Shown in pieces: positions 1-11,633 of a stretch of 64,000 nt of DNA. Made by a program: the position numbers and the translations under genes. The first letter of the stretch is position 1. Each line of letters begins with the position of its first letter. This stretch comes from Anastatus disparis (Eukaryota > Arthropoda > Insecta > Hymenoptera > Eupelmidae). Under the pieces are notes generated by a model. It made no database searches. It had not been told where the DNA came from and saw only the letters and a list, made by a program, of their open reading frames with translations. The stretch spans positions 2,811,501 to 2,875,500 of the forward strand of contig JAFFSR010000351.1 of the NCBI GenBank assembly GCA_017163975.1, written 5' to 3'.

Positions 1-592
1 AATAGTTTAGTTTGAGACAGAAGTAGCGGTTATTTGCAATTAATAGCAGCTATCATCAATTATTAGCAGTTATTAGCAATTATTAGCATTCATAAGCAGT
101 TATTTGCTATTTTATTAACAGTTATTAACAGTTGCTTGCGTTTTTTTACAGTTATTTGCAATTTCTTGCAATTATTTACAATTATTAACAATTATACGCT
201 TTCTGAAAAATTTTTTAATTTTTTATATATAGGAAAAAATTTCCAAAACAATAAATTTTTATGAATAACTATTATTCACTATAAATAACTGCAAATTTCT
301 GCAAATAATTACAAAAATCAGAAAATAATTGCAAATAACTGCAAGAATCCGCAAATAACGGTAAATAACTGCAAAAATAAAAAAATTACTGCAAGTAACT
401 GTTACTATCATCTTAATTTTTAAAAATTATATTGTACAAAATTGTTGTGCTTATAAATGTTAATAACTGTTAATAACTGCAAATAACTACTATCAACTGC
501 AAATACCGCTACTTCTGTCTCAAACTAAACTATTTATAACAGTTATTAGCAGTTGCTTGCAGTTATTAGCAAAACTGATTTTCACTAGGATT
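1..592. mobile_element. CCCTA-ended array MITE, copy 1 (left end cut by window)
   Basis: The inner part, 1-534, is a palindrome: it opens with AATAGTTTAGTTTGAGAC and closes with the reverse complement. Between them lie degenerate short repeats of the type TTATTTGCA and TTATTAGCA, which switch to the complementary strand past the centre. The second copy (44457-45143) shows that the element extends beyond this palindrome to ends reading CCCTAGTGGAAA and the inverse, so the right end here is near 592 and the left end lies before base 1. No ORF is present; it is a non-autonomous element. Confidence 0.75.
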
Positions 593-622
593 GATATTAT
601 AATTGATGAATAAATCCTTAAT

Positions 623-2830
623 ATGAAAAGGATAAAATGTTTCAGATCAGACAATGGTACTGAAATTTAAAATTGCGAGTCCAAGCAAATTCTAGATCAA
701 TTAGGCATATTTCATAGTAAGACATGTGCATGTACTCCACAACAGAATGGTCGCATAGAGCGAGAGATGCGCACAGTTGTGGAAGCAGTCAGATCAGTTA
801 TTCATAGTAAGGATTTTAATGAAAATTTATGGGCTGAAGCTATGTACTACGTAGTTTTTACCCTTAATCAGACTGGCACAAGTAGTGTAAAAGATAAGGC
901 ACCAGCTCAATTATGGTTTGGTCGACAGATTGATGTTAACAAGTTAAAAATATTTGGAAGTGAATGCTATGTATTAATTCAAGATCATAAAAGAAGAAAA
1001 ATGGATAAGAAATCGGAAAAGGGATTATTTGTAGGTTATGATCTGGATTCACCTAGCTACAAAATTTACCTAGAAAGTAAAAATGATGTTATAAGTTCTG
1101 AAAATGTAGTATTTAATGAAAAACCAAATATTGTGCAAAGTAGTATAGGAACCAAATTGAACTGTGATAATTCTGAAGAATTGTCTGATGAAAGAAATGA
1201 AAATTCAGATAAAGATAAGCATGAAAATCAACCTGAAGATAGAAATGATAATAATGTAAATAATCTTTTAGATGATATGCAAGGCAATGTAGAAAATCCT
1301 TCAAAGAAAATTAATCAACCAATAAGGAGACTACGAGATCGTAGTAAAATAAAAATGCCAATAAAATATCATGATTATCATATAGATAGTAATTACAAAA
1401 AGGATTTTGCAATGATAGGTGAAATTGAAAGTATTACAGTTGCACAAGCTCTAAAGGATGAAAATTGGAGAAAAGCAATGCAGGAAGAATATGATTCTCT
1501 CACTAAGATGAAAACATGGAAATTAGTGTATGGAAATCGACATGAGTCTATAAGACTAATTATAAGCATTGCAATTTCAAGAAAAATGCTGATCAAAACC
1601 TTTGATATTAAAACAGCTTTTTTGAATACTGAATAGAAAGAAGATATCTACATTTCTCAACCAGAAGGATTCAACGATGGGTCAGGTCGTGTTGGAAAAT
1701 TAATGAAAAGCTTGTATGGTTTGAAGCAAGCTTCCAAAGATTGGAACGCGAAGTTCACGACTTTTTTAAAAGATCTTGGGTTTGAAGATACAGATGATGA
1801 TCCATGCATCTTTTATAACAAAGATAGAAGTGTAATTATCGCAATTTTTGTAGATGACGGCCTAATTATAGGTATCAACGAACAAGAAGTAATCAAAATT
1901 TTAGAAAAATTAAGTAACAAATTTGAAATTACTTATGAAATGGAGATGAAAAATGAATTTTCCTATATTGGTATGGAAATTAAAATAAATACAGATAACA
2001 ATGAAGTTTTTATTAACCAGTCTAGCTATACAGAAACAATTCTTAAACAATTTCAATGCCAAGATATAAACCCTGCATCGACATCCATGGAAAGTGGTAT
2101 GCTGACAAATGAGGAAAAATTCTGTAATGATCATGTATTGGATAGCTCAGTACCTTATCGTCAAGCCATTGGATGCTTGTTATATCTATCAACGATTTCA
2201 CGACGTGATATTAGTTTTGCAGTTAATTACTTGAGTAGATTTAACAATAAACCCATAATGAGTCATTGGAAAATGGTTAAAAGAATATTCCAATATCTGA
2301 AAGGAACTGTAAATTATGGAATAACTTTTAATGGAAATCAGAAACTAGAAGCATATTCAGATGCTGATTATGGAGGAGATTTAAAGACAAGACATTCAAC
2401 TACAGGAGTATTAGTACTGAGAGGTGGTCCAGTAGTATGGTTTGCTCAAAAACAACATGTGGTTGCAACGTCATCAGCTGAAGCTGAATATAGAGCAGCT
2501 GTGTCTGCAATTGATGAAGTAAGCTGGATACGTCGAATTGGAAAGGAACTAGGTATTATTGATGAAAATCATCCAACAGTATTAAATATAGACAATCAAT
2601 CTGCTATACATATGCTACAAAGTACATTTGACGGAAAAATGACAAGAGGCAAAAAACATGTTGAAATACAAAGGAAGTTTATATTAGAACAGATTGATAA
2701 AACTGTAAAACTAAAGCATGTAAGAAGTTCTGAACAATTAGCAGACATTTTAACAAAACCATTAACTCGTAATCTTTTTTATAAATGTAGAAAAGAATTA
2801 ATTAAAGGAGGAGTGTTGAGGTTTAATTAA
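623..2830 (+). pseudogene. Ty1/copia pol fragment (integrase, RT, RNase H)
   Basis: One reading frame runs through the whole stretch. It begins inside the integrase core (RSDNGTE near 644-664, then TPQQNGRIERE just before 767), so the zinc-binding part and the first catalytic Asp are missing. Reverse transcriptase shows IKTFDIKTAFLN, GLKQASKDWN and the catalytic IFVDDG motif (about 1846). RNase H shows AYSDADYGGD, SSAEAEYRAA and IDNQSAIHM. Two in-frame stops interrupt it, TAA at 668-670 and TAG at 1634-1636. Roughly 65-70 residues of the RT fingers, normally between KTWKLV and ESIRLI, are deleted near 1530. The frame ends inside the 3' LTR, as is common in copia elements. It is dead, but the otherwise open frame suggests moderate age. 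Confidence 0.93.
2804..2813 (+). promoter_or_regulatory. Polypurine tract of the copia element
   Basis: AAAGGAGGAG lies immediately before the LTR start at 2814, the expected place and composition for the plus-strand primer of reverse transcription in copia elements. Confidence 0.7.
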
Positions 2831-3228
2831 TTCTCATTTTATGGTTTATTATATATGTAATAGATGGCGCATATGTTTGCGTTGTACCTTGAATATTTCT
2901 TTGTAAAGTGGATTTCTTTTTTAGTCAGAAGAGTAGGAGCCGTTATAGCATGTAAGGTCTTGTAATTTTGTATGTAGATTCTTTTCTAACTAATGTGTCA
3001 TGTAATGAATAAAGTCATGTTTAGTTTGTATGGATAAAAAGGTAATACCTACTTTATAGAGAGTAATCAATGTAATAAAATATATATGTAACGCTTATAT
3101 GTGATGTTTGTTTTACAGGCGTCTTTTTGTTGTAACTTTTGTAAGACAACAAGAGAATAAATCGTATCACTTTTCATCTTAATAAAACGTATTGTTTTAT
3201 TCATTCTTTTCACGCTTATTATTCAACA
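2814..3228 (+). mobile_element. 3' LTR of the copia element
   Basis: This 415-bp stretch starts TGTTGA and ends TCAACA, a perfect 6-bp terminal inverted repeat with the TG...CA ends of LTRs. It follows the polypurine tract directly and includes the pol stop codon. A polyadenylation signal (AATAAA) occurs near 3007 and again at 3181. The 5' LTR is not in the window, so no target duplication can be checked. Confidence 0.82.
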
Positions 3229-3279
3229 TAAATGTATAAAATCGCAACAATCTTTTTAACATACGTTTTATATATACAA

Positions 3280-3835
3280 TTTTAAAAAGTAATTTTTTTA
3301 ATATTAAATCATTTTTAATAGTCAATTATAAAGATAGGAAAATATATGAAATATGGATGAATTTTCCTGATTATGTCTATAATTGTGAATTCATATATAT
3401 GATCTGTCTAGATGAAAGTAAAATTTTCCATAATATAGTAAACATTTCAAAGAAAATTTACGTAAGATTTGCAAAACATTTATAAAGGATACGGAAAATA
3501 AATAATATTCTTAAATATCACTCTAAAATTTGTATTAAATATAATGATTGAAAATTATAATTATTCTATTAGATTGGATTTGTATTCGAAGTTACATTAT
3601 ATTTCACTCTAAATAATCTATACTTATAAAATTTACATAATATTTAATATAAACTATGAAAATGATAATCACAAATTTAATATTATTTTATCCTATGATT
3701 AAAAAGTTTACATAATTATTATAATTAATAACTTATAAATTATTGTATTATTTTATAAAATACTATTTCAACTTAAATAATTAGTTTTATGTTAAAACTT
3801 AATTTTATTAGTATTTAATTCCACCAGTTGATATA
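3280..3835 (+). repeat. AT-rich dispersed repeat, copy 1
   Basis: The stretch aligns by eye, as its reverse complement, with 25850-27975, where the second copy is split by two insertions. Shared landmarks include TAGTCAATTATAAAGATAGG, the segment around TTCTATTAGATTGG and the right end near CCACCAG. No coding potential or clear terminal repeat is visible, so the family type is unknown. Confidence 0.65.
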
Positions 3836-4087
3836 TGTGTGGGTTAGAATGAGAGTGGCATAAGTCACATACTTTTAATTTCGAGATTTTCGATGTTAAA
3901 GTTTTAAATTAATATATATTTCTATTAAGAGCCATTTTTACAGTGCTTATAATATTAAAGAAACATGAACAAAAAAGTTACTCTATTTTGAAAAATAAGT
4001 TGTTTTAATGTTAAAGAAATGAAATATACCACTAACTAAATTTTTTTAAAAATGTGACTTATGCCACTCTCATTCTCACCACACATA
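3835..4087. mobile_element. 253-bp MITE (TGTGTGGGTTAGAATG ends), copy 1
   Basis: Terminal inverted repeats of about 35 bp bound it: TGTGTGGGTTAGAATGAG at the left and the inverse, ending CACACA, at the right. TA-rich flanks would fit a TA target duplication, but the surrounding (TA)n makes that untestable. A second copy in the opposite orientation lies at 12868-13122 and matches through the interior. No ORF. Confidence 0.8.
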
Positions 4088-4115
4088 TATATATATATAT
4101 ATATATTAGTTATAT

Positions 4116-4272
4116 ACCCAACTTGGGCGTACGAAGGATTTATATGAGCGAGACTAATGTTTTATTGGCTTGAGCAGTAGTCGGTCGAGGGCTTTAGCCC
4201 GAGACTGACTGTTGTTCAAACTATAAAACATTAGTCGAGGTCATATGTATCCTTCGTTAGCCCAAGTTGGGT
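4116..4272. repeat. 157-bp hairpin MITE, left copy
   Basis: It starts ACCCAACTTGGG, ends CCCAAGTTGGGT, and folds back on itself through the central GAGGGCTTTAGCCCGAG. It is repeated in inverse orientation at 5211-5367. The terminal 12-mers are themselves palindromic. Confidence 0.8.
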
Positions 4273-4559
4273 AGATGATTTTATGCTATCGTAGGTCGTA
4301 TGAGGGGCTATAAAAAGATTAAATACAAATAAAAAAAATTATGATAAAATAGAAATTTTCAGACAATTTATTTAAAGAATTCTCATGCGAGTAAAGAACT
4401 GAGCGGTGCCAGTATACTTCTGCCTATGCGACAGAGAGAGTCGACGACGAATTACAGAAACGATCAAACGACGCCGACGGAGAACTTGTTTGTTTACTTT
4501 TAACTGCGCTCTTCTTTATCTGTCTTTGTCTTACTATAGCAGAGCGGACAAGGTTTGCC

Positions 4560-4564
<5 letters not shown>

Positions 4565-4612
<48 letters not shown>
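4565..4612. repeat. (TA)n microsatellite
   Basis: About 24 uninterrupted TA units lie inside the left arm of the foldback element. The right arm lacks the tract, so it expanded after the arms formed or was lost from the other arm. Confidence 0.95.
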
Positions 4613-4617
<5 letters not shown>

Positions 4618-5210
4618 GTTATAGTATGTCGCATTCGGTAGAATACCCATGGAGCTAGCTAAATGGGTATTGGGGTGTCATACCACCCTGCTCGTAACTA
4701 AAGTATATTTAGATAACAATACACTATACAATGTAGTATAAAATTGTAAAATACTCTATAGTATGGAATATTAGAGCATACGCCACTCTATATTGAAGTG
4801 TATTGGCAAATATTCTACAGTCTTGTTGAACAACGTTTGGAGCAAAACACTAAAATATGTTTTTAGAAGGGTAGTAGAGTCAGCGCGCGCTACAAGTAGG
4901 CAAACCTTCTCCGCTCTGCTATAGTAAGACAAAGACAGATAAAGAAAAGCGCAGTTCAAAGTAAAAAAACAAGTTAAACTCTAAAGAGCTATAGTTCTCC
5001 ATCGGCGTCGTTCGATCGTTTCCGTAATTTGTCGTCGACTCTCTCTCTCTGTCACATAGGCAGAAGTATACCGCCACCACTCAATTCTTTACTCGCATGA
5101 GAATTCTTCAAATAAATAGTCTGAAAATTTATATTTTATCATAATGTTTTTTATTTGTATTTAATCTTTTTATAGCCCCTCATACGACCTACGATAGCAT
5201 AAAATCATCT

Positions 5211-5367
5211 ACCCAACTTGGGCTAACGAAGGATACATATGACCTTGACTAATGTTTTATAGTTTGAACGACAGTCAGTCTCGGGCTAAAGCCCTCGACC
5301 GACTACTGCTCAAGCCAATAAAACATTAGTCTCGCTCGTATTAATCCTTCGTACACCCAAGTTGGGT
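5211..5367. repeat. 157-bp hairpin MITE, right copy
   Basis: Inverse copy of 4116-4272 with few differences. It starts ACCCAACTTGGG and ends CCCAAGTTGGGT. Confidence 0.8.
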
Positions 5368-5434
5368 ATATAACTAATATATGTTTAAAATATATATGAT
5401 TATTATTAAATATATGTATTATTAATAACATAAA

Positions 5435-5965
5435 TACCTATTAAATATAAAACCTTGATCCATGAATAATTTTTAAAAATCTCAACCGATATTTTAAATT
5501 CTTTTGAGTAGTCGAAAACTTGATTTTCTAAATTTTGGTACTTGCCACAAACATTCTCAGCCAACTTTCAATTAATTGAACTCAAAATTTCCAGAGATCT
5601 TCAGTTTATGTATCTTCACAAAATCACAGTTTTAGTTTTTAAAAATAAAGAGAATTTAAAAGTTTAGTTTAAAAAGTTGATAAAAGTACATATTTTTGTG
5701 AATTTTTTATAAGTAATTTAATTCAACATTTACTTCAAGTTATCTTATAAAAATTCCAGAACCGTTATTTTGTAAAAATATATGTACTCAAGATCACTAG
5801 TGATTTTGAAGTTAATTAGTTAAGAATCGGCTGAAAAAGTCTACGGTAAGTACCAACATTTTCAAAAATCAAGTTTTCGTCAACTCAAACGAATTTAATA
5901 CATCGGATAAGGTTTTTTAAAATTATTAATGGATCGTAGTCTTATATTTAATATATATTTAAGGA
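5435..5965. repeat. Inverted repeat with 120-bp arms
   Basis: 5435-5555 is the imperfect reverse complement of 5845-5965. Shared landmarks are AATCAAGTTTTCG and the segment ending ATTAATGGATC or its inverse. The loop is AT-rich with no ORF. The outermost part of the same arm occurs a third time at 7000-7065. Confidence 0.65.
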
Positions 5966-6353
5966 TAAAAGGAGTTTTATTGATTGATATCATTAGAAAA
6001 AAAATTATGACTACATTTGAATTTGTTTTTAGGCTTAAACTCAGTCCTGATACCTTCAACAGTTTTTAAACGTAAATACTGTAAATATCTGTGAATAACT
6101 ATGAATGATTGTAAATAATGCAATTATTAGAAATAACAGTAAATAATAATAATATTAATGTTCTATTTACAACTAACTTTTTTAAATAATTAAATATACA
6201 CACACACACAAACACAAACACAAACACAAACAGTTACACGAACACAAACTCAAACACAAATATAAACAGTAACACAAACACACACCCACACCCACACCCT
6301 CACCCTCACCCACACCCACACCCACACCCACACCACACCCACACCCACACCCA

Positions 6354-6450
<97 letters not shown>

Positions 6451-7065
6451 ACAGAAACATATACATATAAAATAAATCTGTATTTGGAATAGTAATAAAA
6501 TAAATGTTTTTGACACAGCGTGCGTAAAATTGCGTATAATGAAACGCAGCTAAATTCTTGATGTGCAATTCAACGCACTCAGTGTAAAAAATTTTTTTTT
6601 GTTACTATTGCGTTAAATTATGAATATTCGTGCGATTGCTATGACACTTGGGCCAGCTTGACTGACCCTCGTGCATATCAACCGCACGAATATTTATAAT
6701 TTGATGCACTAGTATCAAAAAGTATTAATGTTAAATTGCCTTTAAAAATTATAATATTATATAAATATGTATTTAATTATTCAGAAAGGTTTGTTGTAAA
6801 TAGAGCAGAAATATCATTACTTCCAGTTACTTATAATAATTGCATTATTTACAATTATTTATAATTATTCACAGATACTTACGGTATTTACATTCAAAAA
6901 CTGTTTAAGGTATCAGAATGGATTTTAAGCCTGAAAAAAAATTCAAATTTAGTCATAATTTTTTTTCTAATGATATTAATTAATAAAAATTATTTTCACC
7001 TTCAATATATATTAAATATAAGACTTTGATCCATTAATAATGTTTAAAAACCTCATCCGATGATT
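5900..7065. repeat. Overlapping second inverted repeat around a CA tract
   Basis: 5900-6180 pairs with 6785-7065. Both arms contain the GTAAATA/TATTTAC style repeats also seen at 16.8 and 47.2 kb, and both contain a TTGAATTTTTTT-like tract next to a TAATGATATTAAT-like tract. The space between the arms is filled by the CA/CCCACA tract and about 300 bp of unassigned DNA. It shares its left arm with the 5435-5965 repeat, so this is a three-segment palindromic arrangement. Confidence 0.6.
6199..6446. repeat. (CA)n and (CCCACA)n low-complexity tract
   Basis: A pure (CA) run of about 85 bases (6359-6445) is preceded by CCCACA hexamers and irregular CACAAA units. The cysteine/valine and cysteine/glycine ORFs it produces on the minus strand are artefacts of the repeat. 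Confidence 0.95.
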
Positions 7066-7675
7066 TTTTGTTATGTATGTATATAATTGCTAAAAATAAC
7101 CATTTTCAAATCGTTATATCATTTTCACAAATTTTATTATAATTCTTTATAGCACTGCGGGACCTAAATCCGCACTTAGGTAACACTTTTCTGTTACCTA
7201 GGTGGCACTTTTTTACACAGTACAATAATGAATTTACTTAGGTAACGTACGTATATAATAAGAAATAATTTTATATGTAAATTATTTTTTAAAGTATTTT
7301 CATAAATAACAATAAGCTGTAGTATATTGAAACTCTTTTACATTAACATTCTTCAAATTAAATAACAATTATAAGCAAGTAAGATACGAGTAAAACTAAA
7401 ATTGATAGTAGCGTAACATGTAAAGCGAAGAGGTATAGTCATTTCAGCGTTGTATTATAAAATGCTACGGGGAACCCCCTATTACTACACACGATTGCTA
7501 TTGCTATACTAAACATGTTACCTCCTCACCGCTCCTACGACGCTAATTCATACGTGAAACAAAATTTCAATTTATGACTTCATAGAAGATGATTTCAACA
7601 AACAATTTCACATAATATCAATAATATTGATAAAAATTAATTATTATTACACATTTTGAATATATTTTTGAAATT
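7066..7675. other. Unassigned AT-rich stretch
   Basis: No ORF of note. A small imperfect palindrome lies at 7165-7200 around TTAGGTAACA and TGTTACCTAGG. Nothing else is supported. Confidence 0.4.
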
Positions 7676-7860
7676 ATATTCTTTTTTCTTTTTCGATCTA
7701 TTATTCATAGAGTGTTTAGTTTTAGTTTATTTATAGTTTTCTTTTCTTTTTTTCGATTTATCATTCACAGGATGCGTAGTGTTTGGTTTTTTATAGTTTT
7801 CGCTTTTATTTTTTGAATTATAATTCGTGGAGTGCATAGCTTTTGTTTATTACTGATTTT
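7676..7860. repeat. Degenerate tandem repeat, three units of about 60 bp
   Basis: Three successive units each contain a T-rich run, then CGATTTATTATTCATAG or a variant, then GTTTAG or TGCATAG, then TTTATAGTTTTC. They diverge from one another by roughly a quarter. The third unit leads into the hairpin at 7909. Confidence 0.6.
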
Positions 7861-7908
7861 GAAGAGTACAGATTTAATTTGGCGGATTTATGTCCCACGT
7901 GCTACAAA

Positions 7909-8043
7909 ATAGTATACGATACTCGTGACCTTAGTGGAACTTTATTACACGGCACTACGTTATCGCCCTCGCTGCGCTCGGGCGATAACTCCGGCCGTGT
8001 AATAAAGTGCCACTTAGGTCACTTGTATCGTAATGTACTATTA
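7909..8043. repeat. 135-bp hairpin (GCCCTCGCTGCGCTCGGGC core)
   Basis: The left arm runs from ATAGTATACGATAC through TTTATTACACGGC to GTTATCGCCC. The right arm is its inverse, ending GTAATGTACTAT. It is a near-perfect palindrome, probably a MITE. It lies about 175 bp upstream of the Ulp1-like pseudogene. Confidence 0.75.
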
Positions 8044-8218
8044 TCTCATTACAATTAATTCAAAGCATTTTTCGTAATTTTTTATATTTTTCAGCTTTTG
8101 GAAGTAAAAATACGCTGAATTAAATTAGTTAATATAAAAGCTATTCGGTTGTGAATATTTTTAAAAAAAGTTCTTTTAAAAAAAATACAAATTTTTAAAA
8201 GATTTTCAATTTCTAATA

Positions 8219-8910
8219 ATGGGTTTGACTGAGAAAGATAAATTGATTGTTAAAGGACAAGAATTGTATAGTGGAATAACTTACATGTTAACTGATATTC
8301 ATAAATTATAATTTAATAATATTTTAAATCGGTGTCCCTCATTTAATATGCAAACCACTTTACCCATTCGATACCGCAATATATTAATTTAGTACCGACT
8401 GATGAAAAAGCGTTGTTTTCCGGAAATTTTGTAAAAGGTCACTGGATTTGTATGTATTATAATAATAAAATAATTCATATATATGATAGTTTAATCTTAA
8501 ATATCTACAAGATGAGCATAAGATTTATATAAACAGATTATTTCCAAACAAATCAAAATGGAGCACAGTTTTCGATACAGCACAATCACAAACAAATAAT
8601 TATGATTGCGGCCTTTTTGCAATTGCTTTTGCTGTTGCAATACTTTATAATTTATATCCATGTTTTTTAAGATATGATTTCTCAAATGCGATTACATTTA
8701 TTAGGAATTTTTGAAACGCAACAAATCAGAATGTTTCCACTTTTACATAATTATATTGATACAAATATTAATTATGATAATCCATCGGACATGATAAGAA
8801 GTTTTTGTCATGAACCATGTTTCAATAAAATACAATTAAATTTAGATATCGCACGGTGCTTCCAAAGAAGTTTAAATACAAATTTAATGAAACTTCGAAA
8901 TTTCATCTGA
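8219..8910 (+). pseudogene. Ulp1-like (C48) cysteine protease, decayed copy 1
   Basis: An ATG at 8219 opens a frame beginning GLTEKDKLIVKG, which matches the N terminus of the minus-strand copy at 23988. An in-frame TAA follows at about 8308 and several frameshifts come after. The catalytic features are readable in pieces: GHWICMYY (His), IYDSL (Asp), AQSQTNNYDCG (Gln and Cys). A conserved C-terminal stretch, INYDNPSDMIRS, is shared with the 23-kb copy. In the two other copies this protein precedes Helitron Rep, but here the sequence passes into an LTR by 9055 and no Rep follows. This is the remains of a Helitron-linked protease, probably from the same subfamily as the 23-kb copy. Confidence 0.85.
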
Positions 8911-9054
8911 GAATGATTTGTAGGCCCATTACATAATTCAGGCATCACTTTTAAAATCATTTTACATGATCGATTTAGAGAAAAATAAGTAAGAATGAAA
9001 AAAAGATTCGAAACCAAACCATTTTATTTTATTTATATAACAAATGCTTAAAAA

Positions 9055-10416
9055 TGTACGGTAGTAACAGGCTCAACCGCCACGCGCCGTCAGTTTTGCT
9101 GCTCCCGCAAGAGGAACAGCGAGCTCGGGAGTATATAAGAGCTAAGGCTCGATGTACCAGAGAAGCTTTACAAACTAAGCTCTCCCTCTTTCTCTTCGCC
9201 GAGTGAGCTCGCTGGCCTAGAGAAAGGGGAGACAACAGTAGTAGCTATCTTACCCAGAGTTTCGCTCTGGTTAAGAATGCTCTTTCTCTTTCTCTCTCTC
9301 TATCTCTCTCTCTCTCTCTCTCTTTCGCACTAAAGCCTATATAGAGTGCGCTCACTTATATAGCTTTAGATGCAAATTAAGATGCGGTCGATTTTAGCAT
9401 ATTGCGCTCGCTCGCCTAAATCGAGTGCAACAGAGTTAAGTTGCAAATGCACTTCCACGCCGCCGTACCGCTGTACCGCCGTACCGACCGCACTGTAAAT
9501 AATAAATTAGTTTAATTTAGTATAAGATTGTATTAGTCTGTACCACCGAGCGGCCGTACCAGCCGTTTGCGTAAATAATAACTTTGTAAATTAATTATAA
9601 ATTTATATTCGACATTAAGGTCGATTCACACTGAACCGTCACGGCATATACCGTCCAGCCACCGCGCCGACCTGTGCATAAGACACTTTGTCTAAGATAA
9701 ATTCATAGTAACATTAAGGGTGCTTCCCACCTATTATAATCGTAGTATTAAGTTAGCATTAAGGGTGTTTCCCACCTACTGCCGCCGCCGGAATAATTAC
9801 TCTACCTATGTGCATCCGCCGCGCATTAGAGAATCATAGGCCTTCAGCCACATTCCGTGTTACCGCAAAGGGTACCATCCACCCACCGTATTATAATAAT
9901 TAGTTTATTAATATTATATTTTTGTTTGTTCGTTACACGATCACTGAATTAACCCGGCCGACCGTCAAATACTGTTTAGTCTAAAGTGACTTATTATTAA
10001 AGATGAAGTTTATTTTAATTAAAAGAAAATATTATACATTAGTTTAAATCATTTTTGATTTCATTTATTTCCGTCGTCGACAAGAGACGCATAAGCCGTC
10101 AAGTGGCTTATATTCAATCTTTATTTCTTTATATGACGCGCAGAATTTAATTAGGTTAGTTCTTTGATTTATATAATTTAGGTTAGTTATTACTTTCCAC
10201 TATTATTATTATACGTCGTTGTAAGATATGAGTTTAGAGTACAATAAAGCCCAGGTACTTCCTAGCATAAATAGACTTGTCAACCCGTTTACTGTCCTTT
10301 ATCTTTCCACCGTCCGTCCTGACCGACCTTCTACCTTGAACCCTGGTCACTCACTCAAGCGCCTGGCAACAGGAGGTAAAGACGTAATTTTCCTACCCAT
10401 GGAAAATAAAAACGTT

Positions 10417-10419
<3 letters not shown>
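9055..10419 (+). mobile_element. Probable solo LTR (about 1.37 kb)
   Basis: The region is clearly more GC-rich than its surroundings. It starts TGTACGG and ends GTTACA. A TATA-like box (TATATAAG) lies near 9132, a CT-rich microsatellite at 9280-9330, and AATAAA near 10240. No gag or pol adjoins it. No target duplication can be seen because a (TA)n tract begins directly at the right end. TG...CA ends, promoter and poly(A) signal argue for a solo LTR, perhaps BEL/Pao or gypsy. A promoter region of another element is the alternative. Confidence 0.5.

Positions 10420-10496
<77 letters not shown>
10420..10496. repeat. (TA)n microsatellite, left of foldback
   Basis: About 38 TA units directly abut the foldback element at 10501. 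The matching tract on the other side is at 11561-11626. Confidence 0.95.
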
Positions 10497-10499
<3 letters not shown>

Positions 10500-10500
10500 G

Positions 10501-11557
10501 GGTCCAATAAAAAAGAGCCACCCTTAAGAAAAAAAGTACTAATTAAAAAATTTTGTATCTCAACAAATAAGGGTCGTACAGAACTCCGCGACCACTCATT
10601 TTAAACGCATTTGTAAGGACTTTTTAATGGTTCATTGGTAATTCAATTTTGAGTACTTATCTGGAAAATATTACGACTTAAATATAGAGAAAAAAAATTT
10701 TTTATTCGCCTGTGTTTAAATTCAAATCATTTTTCGGAAAATGATGGTAAAAAAATATTACACGGCTAGTTTTAAAGGTATTTTGCTTAACTTGAAATTT
10801 ATATTTTAATTTTTTTATAGGTTCAAAATTGACCGAGATTTAGCGATTTTTGTTCAAAAAAAAGGGTCTTTTTTATTTTTCCGATATCTGCTTAATGAGA
10901 GAAGATATAGCAAAATGCCAAATAAAAAAAAGTGTATTTTAGTGTGTAGAATAACCTTAAATTTTCCCAAAATTTTTTGTGCATCTTAATTTTATTGATA
11001 TTGTTGCGGTATTCTAAAAAAGTATGGTATACATGTATATATAAGAATACCGCAACAACATCAATAAAATTAAGATGCACAAAAAATTTTGGGAAAATTT
11101 AAGGTTATTCTACACACTAAAATACACTTTTTTTTATTTGGCATTTTGCTATATCTTCTCTCATTAAGCAGATATCGGAAAAATAAAAAAGACCCTTTTT
11201 TTGAACAAAAATCGCTAAATCTCGGTCAATTTTGAACCTGTAAAAAAATTAAAATATAAATTTCAAGTTAAGCAAAATACCTTCAAAACTAGCCGTGTAA
11301 TATTTTTTTACCATCATTTTCCGAAAAATGATTTGAATTTAAACACAGGCGAATAAAAAATTTTTTTTATCTATTTTTAAGTTGTAATATTTTCCAGACA
11401 AGTACTCAAAATTAAATTGCCAATACACCATTAAAAAGTCCTTACAAATGCGTTTAAAATGAGTGGTCGCGGAGTTCTGTACGACCCTTATTTGTTGAGA
11501 TACAGAATTTTTTAATTAGTACTTTTTTTCTCAAGGGTGGCTCTTTTTTATTGGACC
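10501..11557. mobile_element. 1.06-kb near-perfect foldback element in (TA)n
   Basis: It starts GGTCCAATAAAAAAGAG and ends CTCTTTTTTATTGGACC. Each arm is about 525 bp, with the centre near 11030 (ACATGTATATA), and the arms differ at only a few positions. There is no ORF of note. It is flanked on both sides by long (TA)n, as expected for insertion into a TA microsatellite with a TA target. Confidence 0.88.
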
Positions 11558-11558
11558 T

Positions 11559-11560
<2 letters not shown>

Positions 11561-11626
<66 letters not shown>
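11561..11626. repeat. (TA)n microsatellite, right of foldback
   Basis: About 32 TA units on the far side of the foldback element. Confidence 0.95.

Positions 11627-11633
<7 letters not shown>

Larger units (their letters stand above)
4104..5382. mobile_element. 1.28-kb composite foldback element
   Basis: The left arm (4104 to about 4560) is the reverse complement of the right arm (about 4900-5382). Each arm carries at its outer end a complete 157-bp hairpin (4116-4272 and 5211-5367). The element begins in a short (TA)n tract at 4084-4107 and its centre holds about 340 bp of unpaired sequence. The 72- and 62-codon ORFs inside have no recognisable product and fall in the repeat arms. Confidence 0.8.

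Noticed and set aside
6182..6568. Cys/Val/Gly-rich ORFs over 6.2-6.6 kb
   Set aside because: They are translations of the (CA)n/(CCCACA)n tract and of no biological meaning.
10228..10497. 89-codon ORF ending in (IY)n
   Set aside because: It runs from the LTR-like region into (TA)n; the same applies to the ORFs at 4406-4624, 11454-11660 and 11551-11745.
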